A model generated the notes under the pieces. The model did no database searches. It saw nothing but the letters and a program-made list of their open reading frames with translations, and was not told the DNA's origin. Shown one piece after another: positions 1 to 8,691 of a stretch of DNA of 64,000 nucleotides (position 1 is the first letter of the stretch; the number at the start of each line of letters is the position of its first letter). Origin of the DNA: Moraxella nasibovis. GTDB taxonomy: Bacteria; Pseudomonadota; Gammaproteobacteria; Pseudomonadales; Moraxellaceae. The DNA lies in contig NZ_CP089975.1 of NCBI RefSeq assembly GCF_029581575.1, forward strand, positions 124,001 to 188,000, read 5' to 3'. A program made the position numbers and the translations under genes.

Positions 1-770
1 GGGCGATGAAAGTGCATGGAATGGTCGATGCTGGCGACTTGTAGCCCACGACTTAGGTAGCTTAGCCCGTGACTCATGAGTCCTGTACCCACCAAATAAA
101 AATCAGACGCAAACGCCAAGAGCGCTTGATGAATGGCGACAGGCTGCTCGCCAAGCGTCTCGATGCGCAGCCAGTTGGCTTGGCGTGGCGACATGGGCTT
201 GGGCGTGATGGGGTCTCGTGGTGCGATGGGCTTGATTTCTACATGACGCTTGCGCATGAAACGGGCTTTAAGTGCGTCTGGCACTTGCATGACTTGCTCG
301 GTTTTGAGTTCTTGCTCATTTTTGAGCGTCTCTGGCGCTGGATAATCAGGCATCGTCTCTTGATAATCAAGACCGCCTTCCATCGGCGAAAATGACGCAA
401 TCATCGAAAAAATCACCTGCTCGCTCGTCTTGCCTGTCTCATCTGGCACATACTGCACCGCAGTCACTTCTCGTGCCGACAGGCTGCGACCATCACGCAG
501 GCGGCGCACTTGATAGTACACAGGGTAGCGAATGTCGCCGCCACGCAAAAAATAGCCATGCAAAGAATGACACGGTTTGTCATGCTCCAAAGTCTTTGCC
601 CCTGCCATCAGCGCCTGCGCCAACACTTGCCCGCCAAAGATGCGGGGTCCGACATAATCAAAGCTGGGACCACAAAACACATCAGGGGCGGTCTGCTCTA
701 AGGTTAGTGTGTGCAGTAGGTCGGCGGTTAGGTCTCTTGGGTCGTCGCTTTTGGCAAAAATATGAGTCAT
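1..770 (-). CDS. tesB: Acyl-CoA thioesterase II (partial, C-terminus outside window)
   Basis: Read on the minus strand, an open frame starts at the ATG at 770-768 and runs off the left edge, giving about 256 residues. The N-terminus contains FGGQVLAQA followed by HSLHGYFLRGGD, the typical first hotdog domain of TesB-type acyl-CoA thioesterases; the second domain begins near residue 150 (ARFMRKRHVEIKP) and continues to ASDFYLVGTGLMSHG, also typical of TesB. The family hydrolyses medium- and long-chain acyl-CoA to free fatty acid and CoA in the cytoplasm. The missing C-terminus (about 30 residues) should hold the catalytic Gln. It is divergent from plsB, so the roughly 200 bp between them should carry both promoters. 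The family call is firm; physiological substrate is unknown. Confidence 0.88.
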   Translation of the reverse strand, partial: MTHIFAKSDDPRDLTADLLHTLTLEQTAPDVFCGPSFDYVGPRIFGGQVLAQALMAGAKTLEHDKPCHSLHGYFLRGGDIRYPVYYQVRRLRDGRSLSAREVTAVQYVPDETGKTSEQVIFSMIASFSPMEGGLDYQETMPDYPAPETLKNEQELKTEQVMQVPDALKARFMRKRHVEIKPIAPRDPITPKPMSPRQANWLRIETLGEQPVAIHQALLAFASDFYLVGTGLMSHGLSYLSRGLQVASIDHSMHFHR

Positions 771-970
771 GATTGTGCTGATTGGTTGGTGTGAATGCTG
801 GTTATTATCTAACCGTATTTTTAGATTGTCAATATTTGATGGGCGAATTGGGGATAAAGTGTACGATTTGCTTTGCCTTGGTGGCAAAATTAGCCCAAAA
901 AGACATTAAATGGCACAAATCATTCAGCTTAACTGTATTTTTGGTGGCTAAAACCTAAAAAGATGATAAA

Positions 971-3640
971 ATGAGACAATTTTTGGACTATTTAAAGCGC
1001 GCCATGATCAAACTTCCCACTTCAAAACTGACCGGCTTTCTGGGCTTAAATAAAAAACCCGCTCGCTCGGAGGCTGTATTATCAAGCAATGACACCCAAA
1101 GCCCTGCTGACAAGGCGGCAGATAAAGTGGGGAATTTGCAGCAGACGGCGGAGCTTAGCACATATCGCCGCATGTCTGCTAAGGGCTTGTCACTGGCGGT
1201 CAAGCCGACCATCATTGGCGATGCGCCATCGATCGACAACGAACATCCGACTTTCTATGTGATTCGTGATTATTCTCGCTCAAACAGCTTGCTTGTGGGT
1301 ATGATGACCGATGAGCTGGACTTGCCGTCCGCCCTAGCCAAGATTGAGACGCATGGGCTTGATGAGTCATCGGCGATGATTTTTTTAAAAGGACGCAACA
1401 AAGAGCGAGAGGTGAGCGTCTCTCCACGCCTAGAACGCCTCGTACAGGCGTGCTTGGACAATCCAGACATGGATGTCAATCTCATCCCTGTAACGATTCT
1501 TTGGGGGCGTGCCCCTGACAAAGAAGAATCGATGCTGCGTCTTTTGATGGCGGACGAGTGGCGCTCGCCAAGCATTCCCAAGCAGCTGTTTAATATCGGT
1601 GTGATGGGGCGAGATACCTTTTTGAGATTTTCTGAGGTGAAGTCTTTGCAGGCGCTCATCAAAGATGCCAAAGTCGGTGTTGATGAGCGTCTGTCACGCA
1701 CCATTCATCTGCGTCTCAAAGGCTTCTTGGATAAGCAGCGCACCAGCATCGTCGGTCCTGATTTGTCCGATCGCCGCAATGAGGCAGGCAAGATTTTATC
1801 ATCGCCTGTGGTACAAGCCGCCATCGAAAAAGAGTCCAGAGAGACTGGCAAGCCAATCAATGTTGTCAAAAAAGAGGCGGCAGGCTATGTGGGTGAGATT
1901 GTGAGTGATTATTCGCATTCGGTGTTAAGATTTTTTGATCATTTCTTGACTTGGCTGTGGACTCGTCTGTATGACGGTGTTGAGGTGCGCAACTTTGAGC
2001 GAGTGCGTGCGCTTGCCCCTGATTATCAGATTGTCTATGTGCCGTGCCATCGCAGCCACATGGATTATCTGCTGCTGTCTTATGTGATTTATAAGCGAGG
2101 CTTGCGCATTCCGCACATCGCCGCTGGCGATAATCTGAACATTCCTGTGCTTGGCGAGCTTTTGAGAAATGGCGGGGCATTTTTCATGCGCCGCAGCTTT
2201 AAGGGCAATGCGCTGTACGCCACAGTATTTAAAGAATATGTGCACAATCTCATGCAAAGGGCGGCTCCGATGGAGTACTTCATCGAAGGCGGTCGCTCTC
2301 GTTCGGGGAGATTATTGCCACCCAAGCTAGGAATGCTGGCGATGACGGTCAATAGCCATCTGCGTGAGCCTGCCAAGCCTGTGGTCTTTATCCCGACCTA
2401 CATCAGCTACGAGCGTATCATGGAGGGGGCGACTTATGTGGGTGAGCTAAAAGGTAAGCCAAAAGAGTCGGAAAACTGGCTCGGTATTTTAAAGACCGCT
2501 CGCAAGATTGAAAGGATTTTTGGTACGGTGCATTTGTCGTTTGGTGAGCCTTTGTATTTGGACGATTTTATGGCAAAATTTGCCGTCAATCCCAAAGACA
2601 ACAGCGCCACCAACATCAACAACACGCACGCCATGGTGCAAAACTTGGGCGTCAAAGTCCTACAAAACATCAACAAGACCGCTGTGGTCAATCCTGTGTC
2701 GCTCTTGGCACTGGTGCTACTCTCCACGCCAAAGGCAGCCTTGGATGAGGCGCAGTGCTTAGAGCAGATTGCTTTGTATCAGCGCATCGCACGAGCGCTG
2801 CCTTATGATGCCGACACGCACATCACCGACCTGCCACCAAAGGACATCTTGGCGTACGGCGAGCAGCTAAAACTCATCGAGCGCACACCGCACATCTTGG
2901 GTGACATGATTCGTGTGGCGGACAAGCAAGCACCGATGCTCAGCTATTTTAAAAATAACATTTTGCATGTGTTTATCATGGCAAGCTTTTTGTCGTCTTT
3001 GGTGCAGCGAAATGGACGCATTAACCGTGCCACGCTCGATGCCATCACGATGCTCATGTATCCGTTTTTGCAAGCGGAGCTGTTTTTGAACATTGCGCTT
3101 AGAAATGTCGATAAGCTCATCGATAAGACGCTGGGCGTGCTCATCGATGAGGGCGTGGTCGTCGATCTGGGCGATGGCGTGCTGGGTGCACCTGAGACCA
3201 ATTCGGACAGCTATCAGCAGCTGCTGGTGCTTGCCAGTGCCGCTCAGCAGAGCTTGGAGCGATATTTTATGGCGTTGGCACTCTTGTCCGAGCAGGGCAG
3301 TCGCCGTCTGACCGCCGAGCAGGTGGTGAATCTTTGCCATGTGCTGGGTCAGAGGGTCTCTGTGCTGTATGCCGATGATTTGCCAGACATGTTTGACAAG
3401 GCGTTATTCACAAGTTTTATTGAGACGCTAAAACGCCTAGATTATGTGCAGGTCGAAGAAGAGACGGGTGCGCTGATTTTTGATGAACGCATTGATAACA
3501 TCGCCCAAAACGCCAAATTTGTACTCACGCCTGACATGATGCAGCTTTTGCGTCATACGGCAAGTCTGGATGAGGGTGACATCGAGACGGCGATCGAGCA
3601 GATGAGCGCCAAGCGTAAATTTGGTAAGTCTAAACGATGA
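971..3640 (+). CDS. plsB: Glycerol-3-phosphate 1-O-acyltransferase
   Basis: An 889-residue protein, slightly longer than E. coli PlsB. The acyltransferase HX4D motif is seen as CHRSHMDY (His360, Asp365), followed by the second block with FFMRRSF and the third with EGGRSRSGRLLPPK, where the glycerol-3-phosphate-binding residues lie; a fourth block is VFIPTYISYERI. The enzyme transfers an acyl group to position 1 of glycerol-3-phosphate at the inner membrane, the first step of phospholipid synthesis. The chosen ATG has only a weak AAAGAT-like site; an ATG at 1004 has none. It stands alone, divergent from tesB and followed by a terminator. Identity is very secure. Confidence 0.96.
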   Translation: MRQFLDYLKRAMIKLPTSKLTGFLGLNKKPARSEAVLSSNDTQSPADKAADKVGNLQQTAELSTYRRMSAKGLSLAVKPTIIGDAPSIDNEHPTFYVIRDYSRSNSLLVGMMTDELDLPSALAKIETHGLDESSAMIFLKGRNKEREVSVSPRLERLVQACLDNPDMDVNLIPVTILWGRAPDKEESMLRLLMADEWRSPSIPKQLFNIGVMGRDTFLRFSEVKSLQALIKDAKVGVDERLSRTIHLRLKGFLDKQRTSIVGPDLSDRRNEAGKILSSPVVQAAIEKESRETGKPINVVKKEAAGYVGEIVSDYSHSVLRFFDHFLTWLWTRLYDGVEVRNFERVRALAPDYQIVYVPCHRSHMDYLLLSYVIYKRGLRIPHIAAGDNLNIPVLGELLRNGGAFFMRRSFKGNALYATVFKEYVHNLMQRAAPMEYFIEGGRSRSGRLLPPKLGMLAMTVNSHLREPAKPVVFIPTYISYERIMEGATYVGELKGKPKESENWLGILKTARKIERIFGTVHLSFGEPLYLDDFMAKFAVNPKDNSATNINNTHAMVQNLGVKVLQNINKTAVVNPVSLLALVLLSTPKAALDEAQCLEQIALYQRIARALPYDADTHITDLPPKDILAYGEQLKLIERTPHILGDMIRVADKQAPMLSYFKNNILHVFIMASFLSSLVQRNGRINRATLDAITMLMYPFLQAELFLNIALRNVDKLIDKTLGVLIDEGVVVDLGDGVLGAPETNSDSYQQLLVLASAAQQSLERYFMALALLSEQGSRRLTAEQVVNLCHVLGQRVSVLYADDLPDMFDKALFTSFIETLKRLDYVQVEEETGALIFDERIDNIAQNAKFVLTPDMMQLLRHTASLDEGDIETAIEQMSAKRKFGKSKR

Positions 3641-3651
3641 CTGGGCTAAAT

Positions 3652-3681
3652 AAAAAGGGCGGAAGTGATTTCGCTCTTTTT
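3652..3681 (+). terminator. Rho-independent terminator after plsB
   Basis: An imperfect A-rich/T-rich stem (AAAAAGGGCG pairing with CGCTCTTTTT around a GAAGTGATT loop) begins 12 bp after the plsB stop and ends in a T run, as expected for intrinsic termination. It may also act weakly in the other direction. Confidence 0.7.
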
Positions 3682-3757
3682 ATTTTTTGAGTGGATTGAC
3701 AATACAGTCAGTTCAATCAAGCATGTATTTGTAGAATTTACAAAATCGGCACAGACC

Positions 3758-3785
3758 GTAGGGGCGAAATATTTTTCGCCCCTAC
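3758..3785. repeat. Short dispersed hairpin repeat, copy 1
   Basis: A near-perfect palindrome GTAGGGGCGAAA-tatt-TTTCGCCCCTAC of 28 bp. The same unit recurs near 13278, 36508, 37924 and 48528, mostly between a gene stop and the next gene. It could be a REP-like element or a recurrent transcription or mRNA-stability hairpin. This copy lies between the converging plsB and pdxH. Confidence 0.75.
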
Positions 3786-3890
3786 TGTATTAAATATTTG
3801 GGCTTGGTTGGCAAAATATCAGCAACCAAGTTGATGATATTTTCAAAACACAAAAACTAGAAAAACTGGTTTATCTGGTTTTTATTGACA

Positions 3891-4523
3891 TCAAGGAGCC
3901 AAGCGCTCTACCACCCACTCATCGCCATCTAAGCGATAGCGAATGCGGTCGTGTAGACGAGATGGGCGACCTTGCCAAAACTCCACCTTATCCGCTCGCA
4001 CCAGATAGCCACCCCAGTGCGGTGGGCGTGGTACATGCAAAGGGTGCTTGATGCCGAACATGGCGGCTCGCTTGACGATGACCGATTTGTCGGCGATGAC
4101 TTGGCTTTGTTCGCTTGCCCATGCGCCGATACGGCTGGTGTAAGGGCGGCTGTCAAAGTATTCGTCCGATGAGCGTTCGTCTAATTTTTCTACCACGCCT
4201 TCAATCCGCACTTGCCGTTCTAATTCCGCCCAAAAAAATGTGATGCTGATGTAGGGATTGACCGCCAGTGCCTGCCCTTTGCGGCTGTCATAATTGCTAA
4301 AAAACACAAAGCCATCGTCATTGACTTCTTTTAATAGCACCATACGGCTACTGGGGCGACCATTGGCATCAACGGTGGCGATGTTCATGGCGGTTGGTTC
4401 ATTGACTTTGGCGGTCATTGCGTCGTTTAGCCAAATCTTAAACTGTTCAAGGGGATTGTCATGGCAGTGCAAGCTGTCTAATTCTTGCTTGCTATAATCT
4501 TCTCTTATGTCGTGTAAGTTCAT
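3891..4523 (-). CDS. pdxH: Pyridoxamine 5'-phosphate oxidase
   Basis: A 210-residue FMN enzyme that oxidises pyridoxamine or pyridoxine 5'-phosphate to pyridoxal 5'-phosphate, the last step of vitamin B6 synthesis and salvage. The N-terminal IREDY start, the FMN-binding [12 protein letters not shown] and [10 protein letters not shown] blocks, and the C-terminal PxPxHWGGY-like [10 protein letters not shown] plus [12 protein letters not shown] signature are all present. Length matches the family (about 210-220). The ATG has a GCGAG-like site upstream. It ends facing plsB and begins just beyond the yheV end, so it may be cotranscribed with prlC-yheV. Confidence 0.96.
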   Translation of the reverse strand: MNLHDIREDYSKQELDSLHCHDNPLEQFKIWLNDAMTAKVNEPTAMNIATVDANGRPSSRMVLLKEVNDDGFVFFSNYDSRKGQALAVNPYISITFFWAELERQVRIEGVVEKLDERSSDEYFDSRPYTSRIGAWASEQSQVIADKSVIVKRAAMFGIKHPLHVPRPPHWGGYLVRADKVEFWQGRPSRLHDRIRYRLDGDEWVVERLAP

Positions 4524-4535
4524 GATTTTACTCGC

Positions 4536-4772
4536 TTATTTAAATTTTACCACGCCCACGCCACCATCGCCGTAGCCGTCCGTTTGACGCATGATGGCGG
4601 TCTCATCCATGGTGGGGCGGCGTTCGCTGTGGTCGCAGGCGGTGCATTCAATCCACTCATCAAAGGCAGGCTCAAACACCTGAATCTGCACGACGGCGTC
4701 CATTTTTTTGCATTTTGGGCAAGCAACCCCTGCCAGAAATTGGCGTTTTGGGCGATTGGATTGATAACGCAT
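4536..4772 (-). CDS. yheV: YheV-like small zinc-ribbon protein
   Basis: A 78-residue basic-to-acidic small protein with two CxxC pairs (Cys18-Pro-Lys-Cys21 and Cys43-Thr-Ala-Cys46), the pattern of the YheV/DUF2387 zinc-ribbon family. Its function is not established. The ATG at 4772 overlaps the prlC stop by one base in a TGATG junction, which points to translational coupling; in enterobacteria yheV also neighbours prlC-region genes to my recollection, so the pairing supports the call. A TTG three bases earlier is possible but unnecessary. Confidence 0.85.
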   Translation of the reverse strand: MRYQSNRPKRQFLAGVACPKCKKMDAVVQIQVFEPAFDEWIECTACDHSERRPTMDETAIMRQTDGYGDGGVGVVKFK

Positions 4773-6868
4773 CAAGCATCTCCAAAACCGCTGTGGCGGA
4801 GCAGAGCGTCAATTTTTGCTTCACGCCCAGCAAAGGCGATGAAGTTTTCTTTGGCGGTACGAGAGCCACCCATCGCTAGGATATTGTCATAAAATCTTTG
4901 TCCGATGGCAGGGTTTAGCACACCCACGCCATCGGCATGCTCTTCAAATACGCCAAATGCGTCCGCCGACAACAGCTCTGCCCATTTATAAGAATAATAA
5001 CCTGACGCATAACCGCCAGCAAAAATGTGCGAAAAGCTGTTGGCAAAGCGGTTGTTGGCAGGCGGTGTGATGACGGCGACCGCTTGGCGGACTTGGTTTT
5101 GGGTGTCCAAAATCTCTTCGTAACGCTCAAAATTGCCCGCATGAATGCGTAAATCAAACACGCCAAATTCAATCTGGCGTAGGGCTTGTAATCCCGATTG
5201 GAAATTTTTTGCACTCAGCATGGCGGTCAATTTATCATCAGGTAGGGCATCGCCTGTCTCGACATGACGGCTGATTTTGGCAATGCCTGCCTTGTCCCAA
5301 GCAAAATTTTCCATGAACTGACTGGGCAGCTCCACTGCGTCCCACTCCACGCCATTGATGCCAGAGACATCGCTGATGGTAACTTTGGTCAAAAGATGGT
5401 GCAGGGCATGACCAAACTCATGGAATAAAGTCAGCACTTCATCATGCGTCAGCAGGCTTGGCTTGCCATCAACCGCAGGCGAGAAATTGCCCACCACAAA
5501 GCACACAGGCAGAGTCTCTTGTCCGTTTAGGCTGGTATGTTTGCCTTGAAAATCCGACAGCCACGCACCGCCAGATTTGCCAGAGCGGGCATACAGGTCA
5601 ATATATGCCCCGCCAATCAAGCCGTCTTTACCATGCACTTCATAAAATTGGGCGTCTTTGTGCCAAACGGGAGCGTCTTTTGCGACAAAACGCACGCCAA
5701 ACAGCGTATCAATGATGTCAAATAGGCCATCTAACACCACAGGCACAGGAAAATAAGCGCGAATCGCTTCGCTGTCTAGGCTGTATTTTTCGTTTTGTAG
5801 TTTTTCGCTGATGAAAGGAATGTCCCACGGCTTGACTTCATCGATACCGAGCGTTTTGGCAAATTGTTCAACTTCTGCCAAGTCTGCTTTGGCAAATGGG
5901 CGAGCTTTGTCCGCAAGATTTAATAAAAATTTCTCAATCTCGTCATGGCTATCCGCCATTTTGGTGGCGAGCGACACTTGGGTGTAGTCGTCAAAGCCTA
6001 AGAGTTTCGCCTTGTCGGTGCGTAGTTTTAAAATGCGTGCCATGGTGTCGCTGTTGTCAAAACGGCTGGGCTGTCCGTCTTTTTCGCCAGTGAAGGTCAT
6101 CTCGCCAGACGCACGAGTGTTGTAGGCGTGGTAGAGTGTCTCACGCAAGGTGCGGTCGGTGGCGTATTGCATGACCGCCAGATACATCGGAATGTCTAGG
6201 GTCGCCACATAGTCGGTGGGGAGCGTGGCGTTTGGGTGTTTGGCTTTGTAATTGTCGCCTGCTGCTTTTAATAGGGCAAGACCGCTTGGGGTAATGCCGT
6301 CCAGCTGTGCTTCGGTCAGTGGCAGGGCAAATGCTCCCGTTGCATCCAGTACATTATCTGAGAATTTGGCGGACAGTAGGGACAGCTCGCTTTGAATGTC
6401 GGCAAAGGCTTTTTTCTTATCGTCAGGCAAACCCACCCCTGACAAATCAAAACTTTGTAGTGCCAATTTGACCGCACGAATGCGAGCGATGTCTGTGCTG
6501 TCTAGCGTGTGTTCGAGTGATTTGTACAGCTCGTATAGGGCTTTGGATTGACCGACACGCACGCCAAACTCGCTTAATTTTGGCAAAATTTCGTGATGGG
6601 CGTGGCGAATCTCATCGCTATTCATCACGCTGTTTAGGTGCGACAACACCCCAAAAGGACGATGAATGGCGTGGCTTAGGCGGTCAAATTCATCAATGAT
6701 GTGTAGGGCGGTGCCGTCTGCTTTGCCATTTTCAATGTCATCTAAAAAAGCATGGGCGGTGTCTAGGGCGGCTTGGGTTTGTTGGGTGAGTGTCTGTGGC
6801 GTGGTTTTGCCAAAATCCACCAAGCGTAAACGCTCGTCAAAGTCTGGGCTATAAAAATCAATGCTCAT
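4772..6868 (-). CDS. prlC: Oligopeptidase A (M3 metallopeptidase)
   Basis: A 698-residue cytoplasmic zinc oligopeptidase of family M3. The HExxH motif appears as FHEFGHALHHLL (His483, Glu484, His487) and the third zinc ligand region follows in GVEWDAVELPSQFMENF. The family degrades oligopeptides and cleaved signal peptides. Start chosen at the ATG at 6868 because AGGA lies seven bases upstream; an upstream ATG at 6892 would add eight residues with no ribosome site. It is the first gene of a coupled prlC-yheV pair and is divergent from the endonuclease/phosphatase-family gene at 7020. Confidence 0.95.
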   Translation of the reverse strand: MSIDFYSPDFDERLRLVDFGKTTPQTLTQQTQAALDTAHAFLDDIENGKADGTALHIIDEFDRLSHAIHRPFGVLSHLNSVMNSDEIRHAHHEILPKLSEFGVRVGQSKALYELYKSLEHTLDSTDIARIRAVKLALQSFDLSGVGLPDDKKKAFADIQSELSLLSAKFSDNVLDATGAFALPLTEAQLDGITPSGLALLKAAGDNYKAKHPNATLPTDYVATLDIPMYLAVMQYATDRTLRETLYHAYNTRASGEMTFTGEKDGQPSRFDNSDTMARILKLRTDKAKLLGFDDYTQVSLATKMADSHDEIEKFLLNLADKARPFAKADLAEVEQFAKTLGIDEVKPWDIPFISEKLQNEKYSLDSEAIRAYFPVPVVLDGLFDIIDTLFGVRFVAKDAPVWHKDAQFYEVHGKDGLIGGAYIDLYARSGKSGGAWLSDFQGKHTSLNGQETLPVCFVVGNFSPAVDGKPSLLTHDEVLTLFHEFGHALHHLLTKVTISDVSGINGVEWDAVELPSQFMENFAWDKAGIAKISRHVETGDALPDDKLTAMLSAKNFQSGLQALRQIEFGVFDLRIHAGNFERYEEILDTQNQVRQAVAVITPPANNRFANSFSHIFAGGYASGYYSYKWAELLSADAFGVFEEHADGVGVLNPAIGQRFYDNILAMGGSRTAKENFIAFAGREAKIDALLRHSGFGDA

Positions 6869-7019
6869 GTTGTTATCCTGTCTAAAATGCAAAATGAATG
6901 AAGCTGCTAAAAATTATAAGGGCGAGCGTGGGATTTTGCAATGAGATGGCAGGATTTTTGCCATGCCAAGTGCCAAAAATCATGCTACAATGACGCAATT
7001 TGCAACACGACAAAATTTC

Positions 7020-7769
7020 ATGAATCCCATCACCATCACCACCTACAACATCCATAAAGGCATGTCGCCCCTAAACCGTGCGGTCAAATTGGGCGGCATG
7101 GCAGAGGCGCTCAAAGCCATCAACCCTGATGTGCTGTGCCTACAAGAAGTGCAAGGGCAAAATCTCAAACGAGCTGTCGCTTTCAATGAATATCCCGAGC
7201 AGTCGCAGCATGAGTGGTTTGGCGAGTATTTGGCTTATGCCGACACCTATGGCAAAAACGCCCAGTATGAGTACGGGCATCATGGCAATGCGGTGCTGTC
7301 TCGCCACCCGCTTGACCCTAAGCATAATGTTAATATCACGGTCAATCGTCTAGAACAGCGAGGCGTGCTGCACTGCGAGATTTATCCTGAAGGGTGGGGC
7401 TGTCCTGTGGTGGTCTTGTGCGCCCATCTTAATTTGCTACACATGGACAGAGTCAAGCAATATCAAGCCATCATCGACTACATCGACGGCACGATCGATC
7501 AAGATGCGCCTTTGATTTTGGCGGGCGATTTTAATGACTGGACCAAAAAATCCACCAAGATTTTGGAGGCGCTTGGCATGACAGAGGTGTTTCATCACCT
7601 GCACGGCGTGTATCCTGCCACCTATCCTGCCAAACTGCCTGTTTTGAGCCTTGATCGCATTTATGTGCGCAATCTAAAAGTTCATCACGCCACTGTCCAT
7701 ACAGGCACGCCGTGGGCAAATCTGTCCGACCATCTGCCGATCAGTGCGGTGGTGAGCATGGCTGATTAA
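7020..7769 (+). CDS. Endonuclease/exonuclease/phosphatase-family protein
   Basis: About 249 residues if translation starts at the ATG at 7020 (MNPITITTYNIHKG), which matches where family members begin; an ATG at 6963 would add 19 unlike residues. Motifs of the DNase I-like fold are visible: TYNIHKG, the metal-binding Glu in CLQEVQG, AGDFNDW, and the terminal SDHLPI with the catalytic His. No signal peptide is seen. Relatives include cytoplasmic phosphodiesterases, nucleases and lipid-processing enzymes, so the substrate cannot be told. It is monocistronic and divergent from prlC. Confidence 0.85.
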   Translation: MNPITITTYNIHKGMSPLNRAVKLGGMAEALKAINPDVLCLQEVQGQNLKRAVAFNEYPEQSQHEWFGEYLAYADTYGKNAQYEYGHHGNAVLSRHPLDPKHNVNITVNRLEQRGVLHCEIYPEGWGCPVVVLCAHLNLLHMDRVKQYQAIIDYIDGTIDQDAPLILAGDFNDWTKKSTKILEALGMTEVFHHLHGVYPATYPAKLPVLSLDRIYVRNLKVHHATVHTGTPWANLSDHLPISAVVSMAD

Positions 7770-7798
7770 ATCCTATGATTTTGTGGTTTTGTCATTTG

Positions 7799-7890
7799 GC
7801 TGGTATGAATCATAAAACAGTCGTGTAGGGTGGGCAAAGCCTGCCATCTTTAGTATAATGCATTGAAATTGTTGGGTTTCGCAACCAGAG
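7799..7890. repeat. Degenerate copy of the 163-bp dispersed element
   Basis: Contains the recognisable internal blocks of the larger repeat family: a GTAGGGTGGGC-AAAGCCTGCC hairpin and CATTGAAATTGTTGGGTTTCG. Terminal inverted repeats are not clear, so the boundaries are approximate and the copy looks decayed. Confidence 0.5.
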
Positions 7891-7922
7891 CCCAAGCCAT
7901 ACACTAAAAAGGAAATTAAGAA

Positions 7923-8471
7923 ATGGACGGGACGAATAAAAAGTCAGCCAGCCTGTTTTTTGGTCATCTGCGTGAGGGGTTGGTTATTATATGTGTACTA
8001 ATTTTTGCTGTGTTGCAATACTACAACTACCCTCAACAAAAAGCACTGGAAGATAAATATCCTAAAATTTATAATGAACAACTCGCTCGTCAAAGCACGC
8101 CACAGGCTGAAGAGATGGCACTTTTACTTAAACCTATTACACAGACAACCATCCAACCCATCGATCAACAAGACCTGTTTCGTAAATACGGATCTAGTGC
8201 AAGTGCAACACATAAATATAAAAATCCATCAGAAAGAACATTACAGGATATTTTAAAAGAAGTTGAAAATCAGGGATTTTGGACGCCCAATCATCAGTCC
8301 GAGCCTGCGGATGGCAATAACATCTTATATAAAAAAGAGTTTTGCTACCAAGAGTATACTTTAGCCATAACTAATGAAAAAACAGCGGAGGGTTCTATGC
8401 TTTTTGTGAGTGCATATTGGCAGTATGATAGTGATTGCCGAAAACTGGCTTTAGGATATAACCTTGGCTAA
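7923..8471 (+). CDS. Hypothetical membrane-anchored protein
   Basis: A 182-residue protein I do not recognise. It has a charged N-terminus, then one hydrophobic segment at about residues 19-37 (LVIICVLIFAVLQYY), and a hydrophilic remainder probably outside the cytoplasmic membrane. Two cysteines near the C-terminus (in KEFCYQEY and DSDCRKLA) could form a disulfide in the periplasm, as in small type IV pilin-like or type II secretion minor proteins, but no pilin cleavage site is seen. An AAGGAA site precedes the ATG. It is lower in GC than its neighbours and flanked by dispersed repeats on both sides, which fits an accessory or recently acquired gene. Confidence 0.7.
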   Translation: MDGTNKKSASLFFGHLREGLVIICVLIFAVLQYYNYPQQKALEDKYPKIYNEQLARQSTPQAEEMALLLKPITQTTIQPIDQQDLFRKYGSSASATHKYKNPSERTLQDILKEVENQGFWTPNHQSEPADGNNILYKKEFCYQEYTLAITNEKTAEGSMLFVSAYWQYDSDCRKLALGYNLG

Positions 8472-8562
8472 TATTGTGCATGACATCCTTCAACACCCAA
8501 TCCGTTAACACACCCAACCCAAAAAGCACGGCAGGTGGGGATGAGCAAATGTGAAACCCCAC

Positions 8563-8622
8563 ATTTATATCATAACTCATTGAATTTGTTGGGTTTCGTT
8601 TCACTCAACCCAACCTACGGAC
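8563..8622. repeat. Partial copy of the 163-bp dispersed element
   Basis: Carries the central block ATAACTCATTGAATTTGTTGGGTTTCG and its partner CTCAACCCAACCTACGG, nearly identical to the copy at 43013-43158. The outer TIR-like ends are missing or degraded. Confidence 0.55.
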
Positions 8623-8644
8623 TTGCCGATCATAACAGGCGTAA

Positions 8645-8680
8645 TAAAAAAGGACGAACGCATCGCTCGTCCTTTTTTTG
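8645..8680 (-). terminator. Rho-independent terminator of glmS
   Basis: A strong stem (AAAAAAGGACGA with its complement, loop about ACGCATCGC) lies just beyond the glmS stop; on the minus strand it ends in a T run. The A/T tails are symmetric, so it could also stop plus-strand transcription from the hypothetical gene. Confidence 0.8.
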
Positions 8681-8691
8681 GTTGGGGGAAA

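Noticed and set aside
69-772. Plus-strand open frames at the left end
   Set aside because: They are shadows of the minus-strand tesB, whose frame and motifs are clear.
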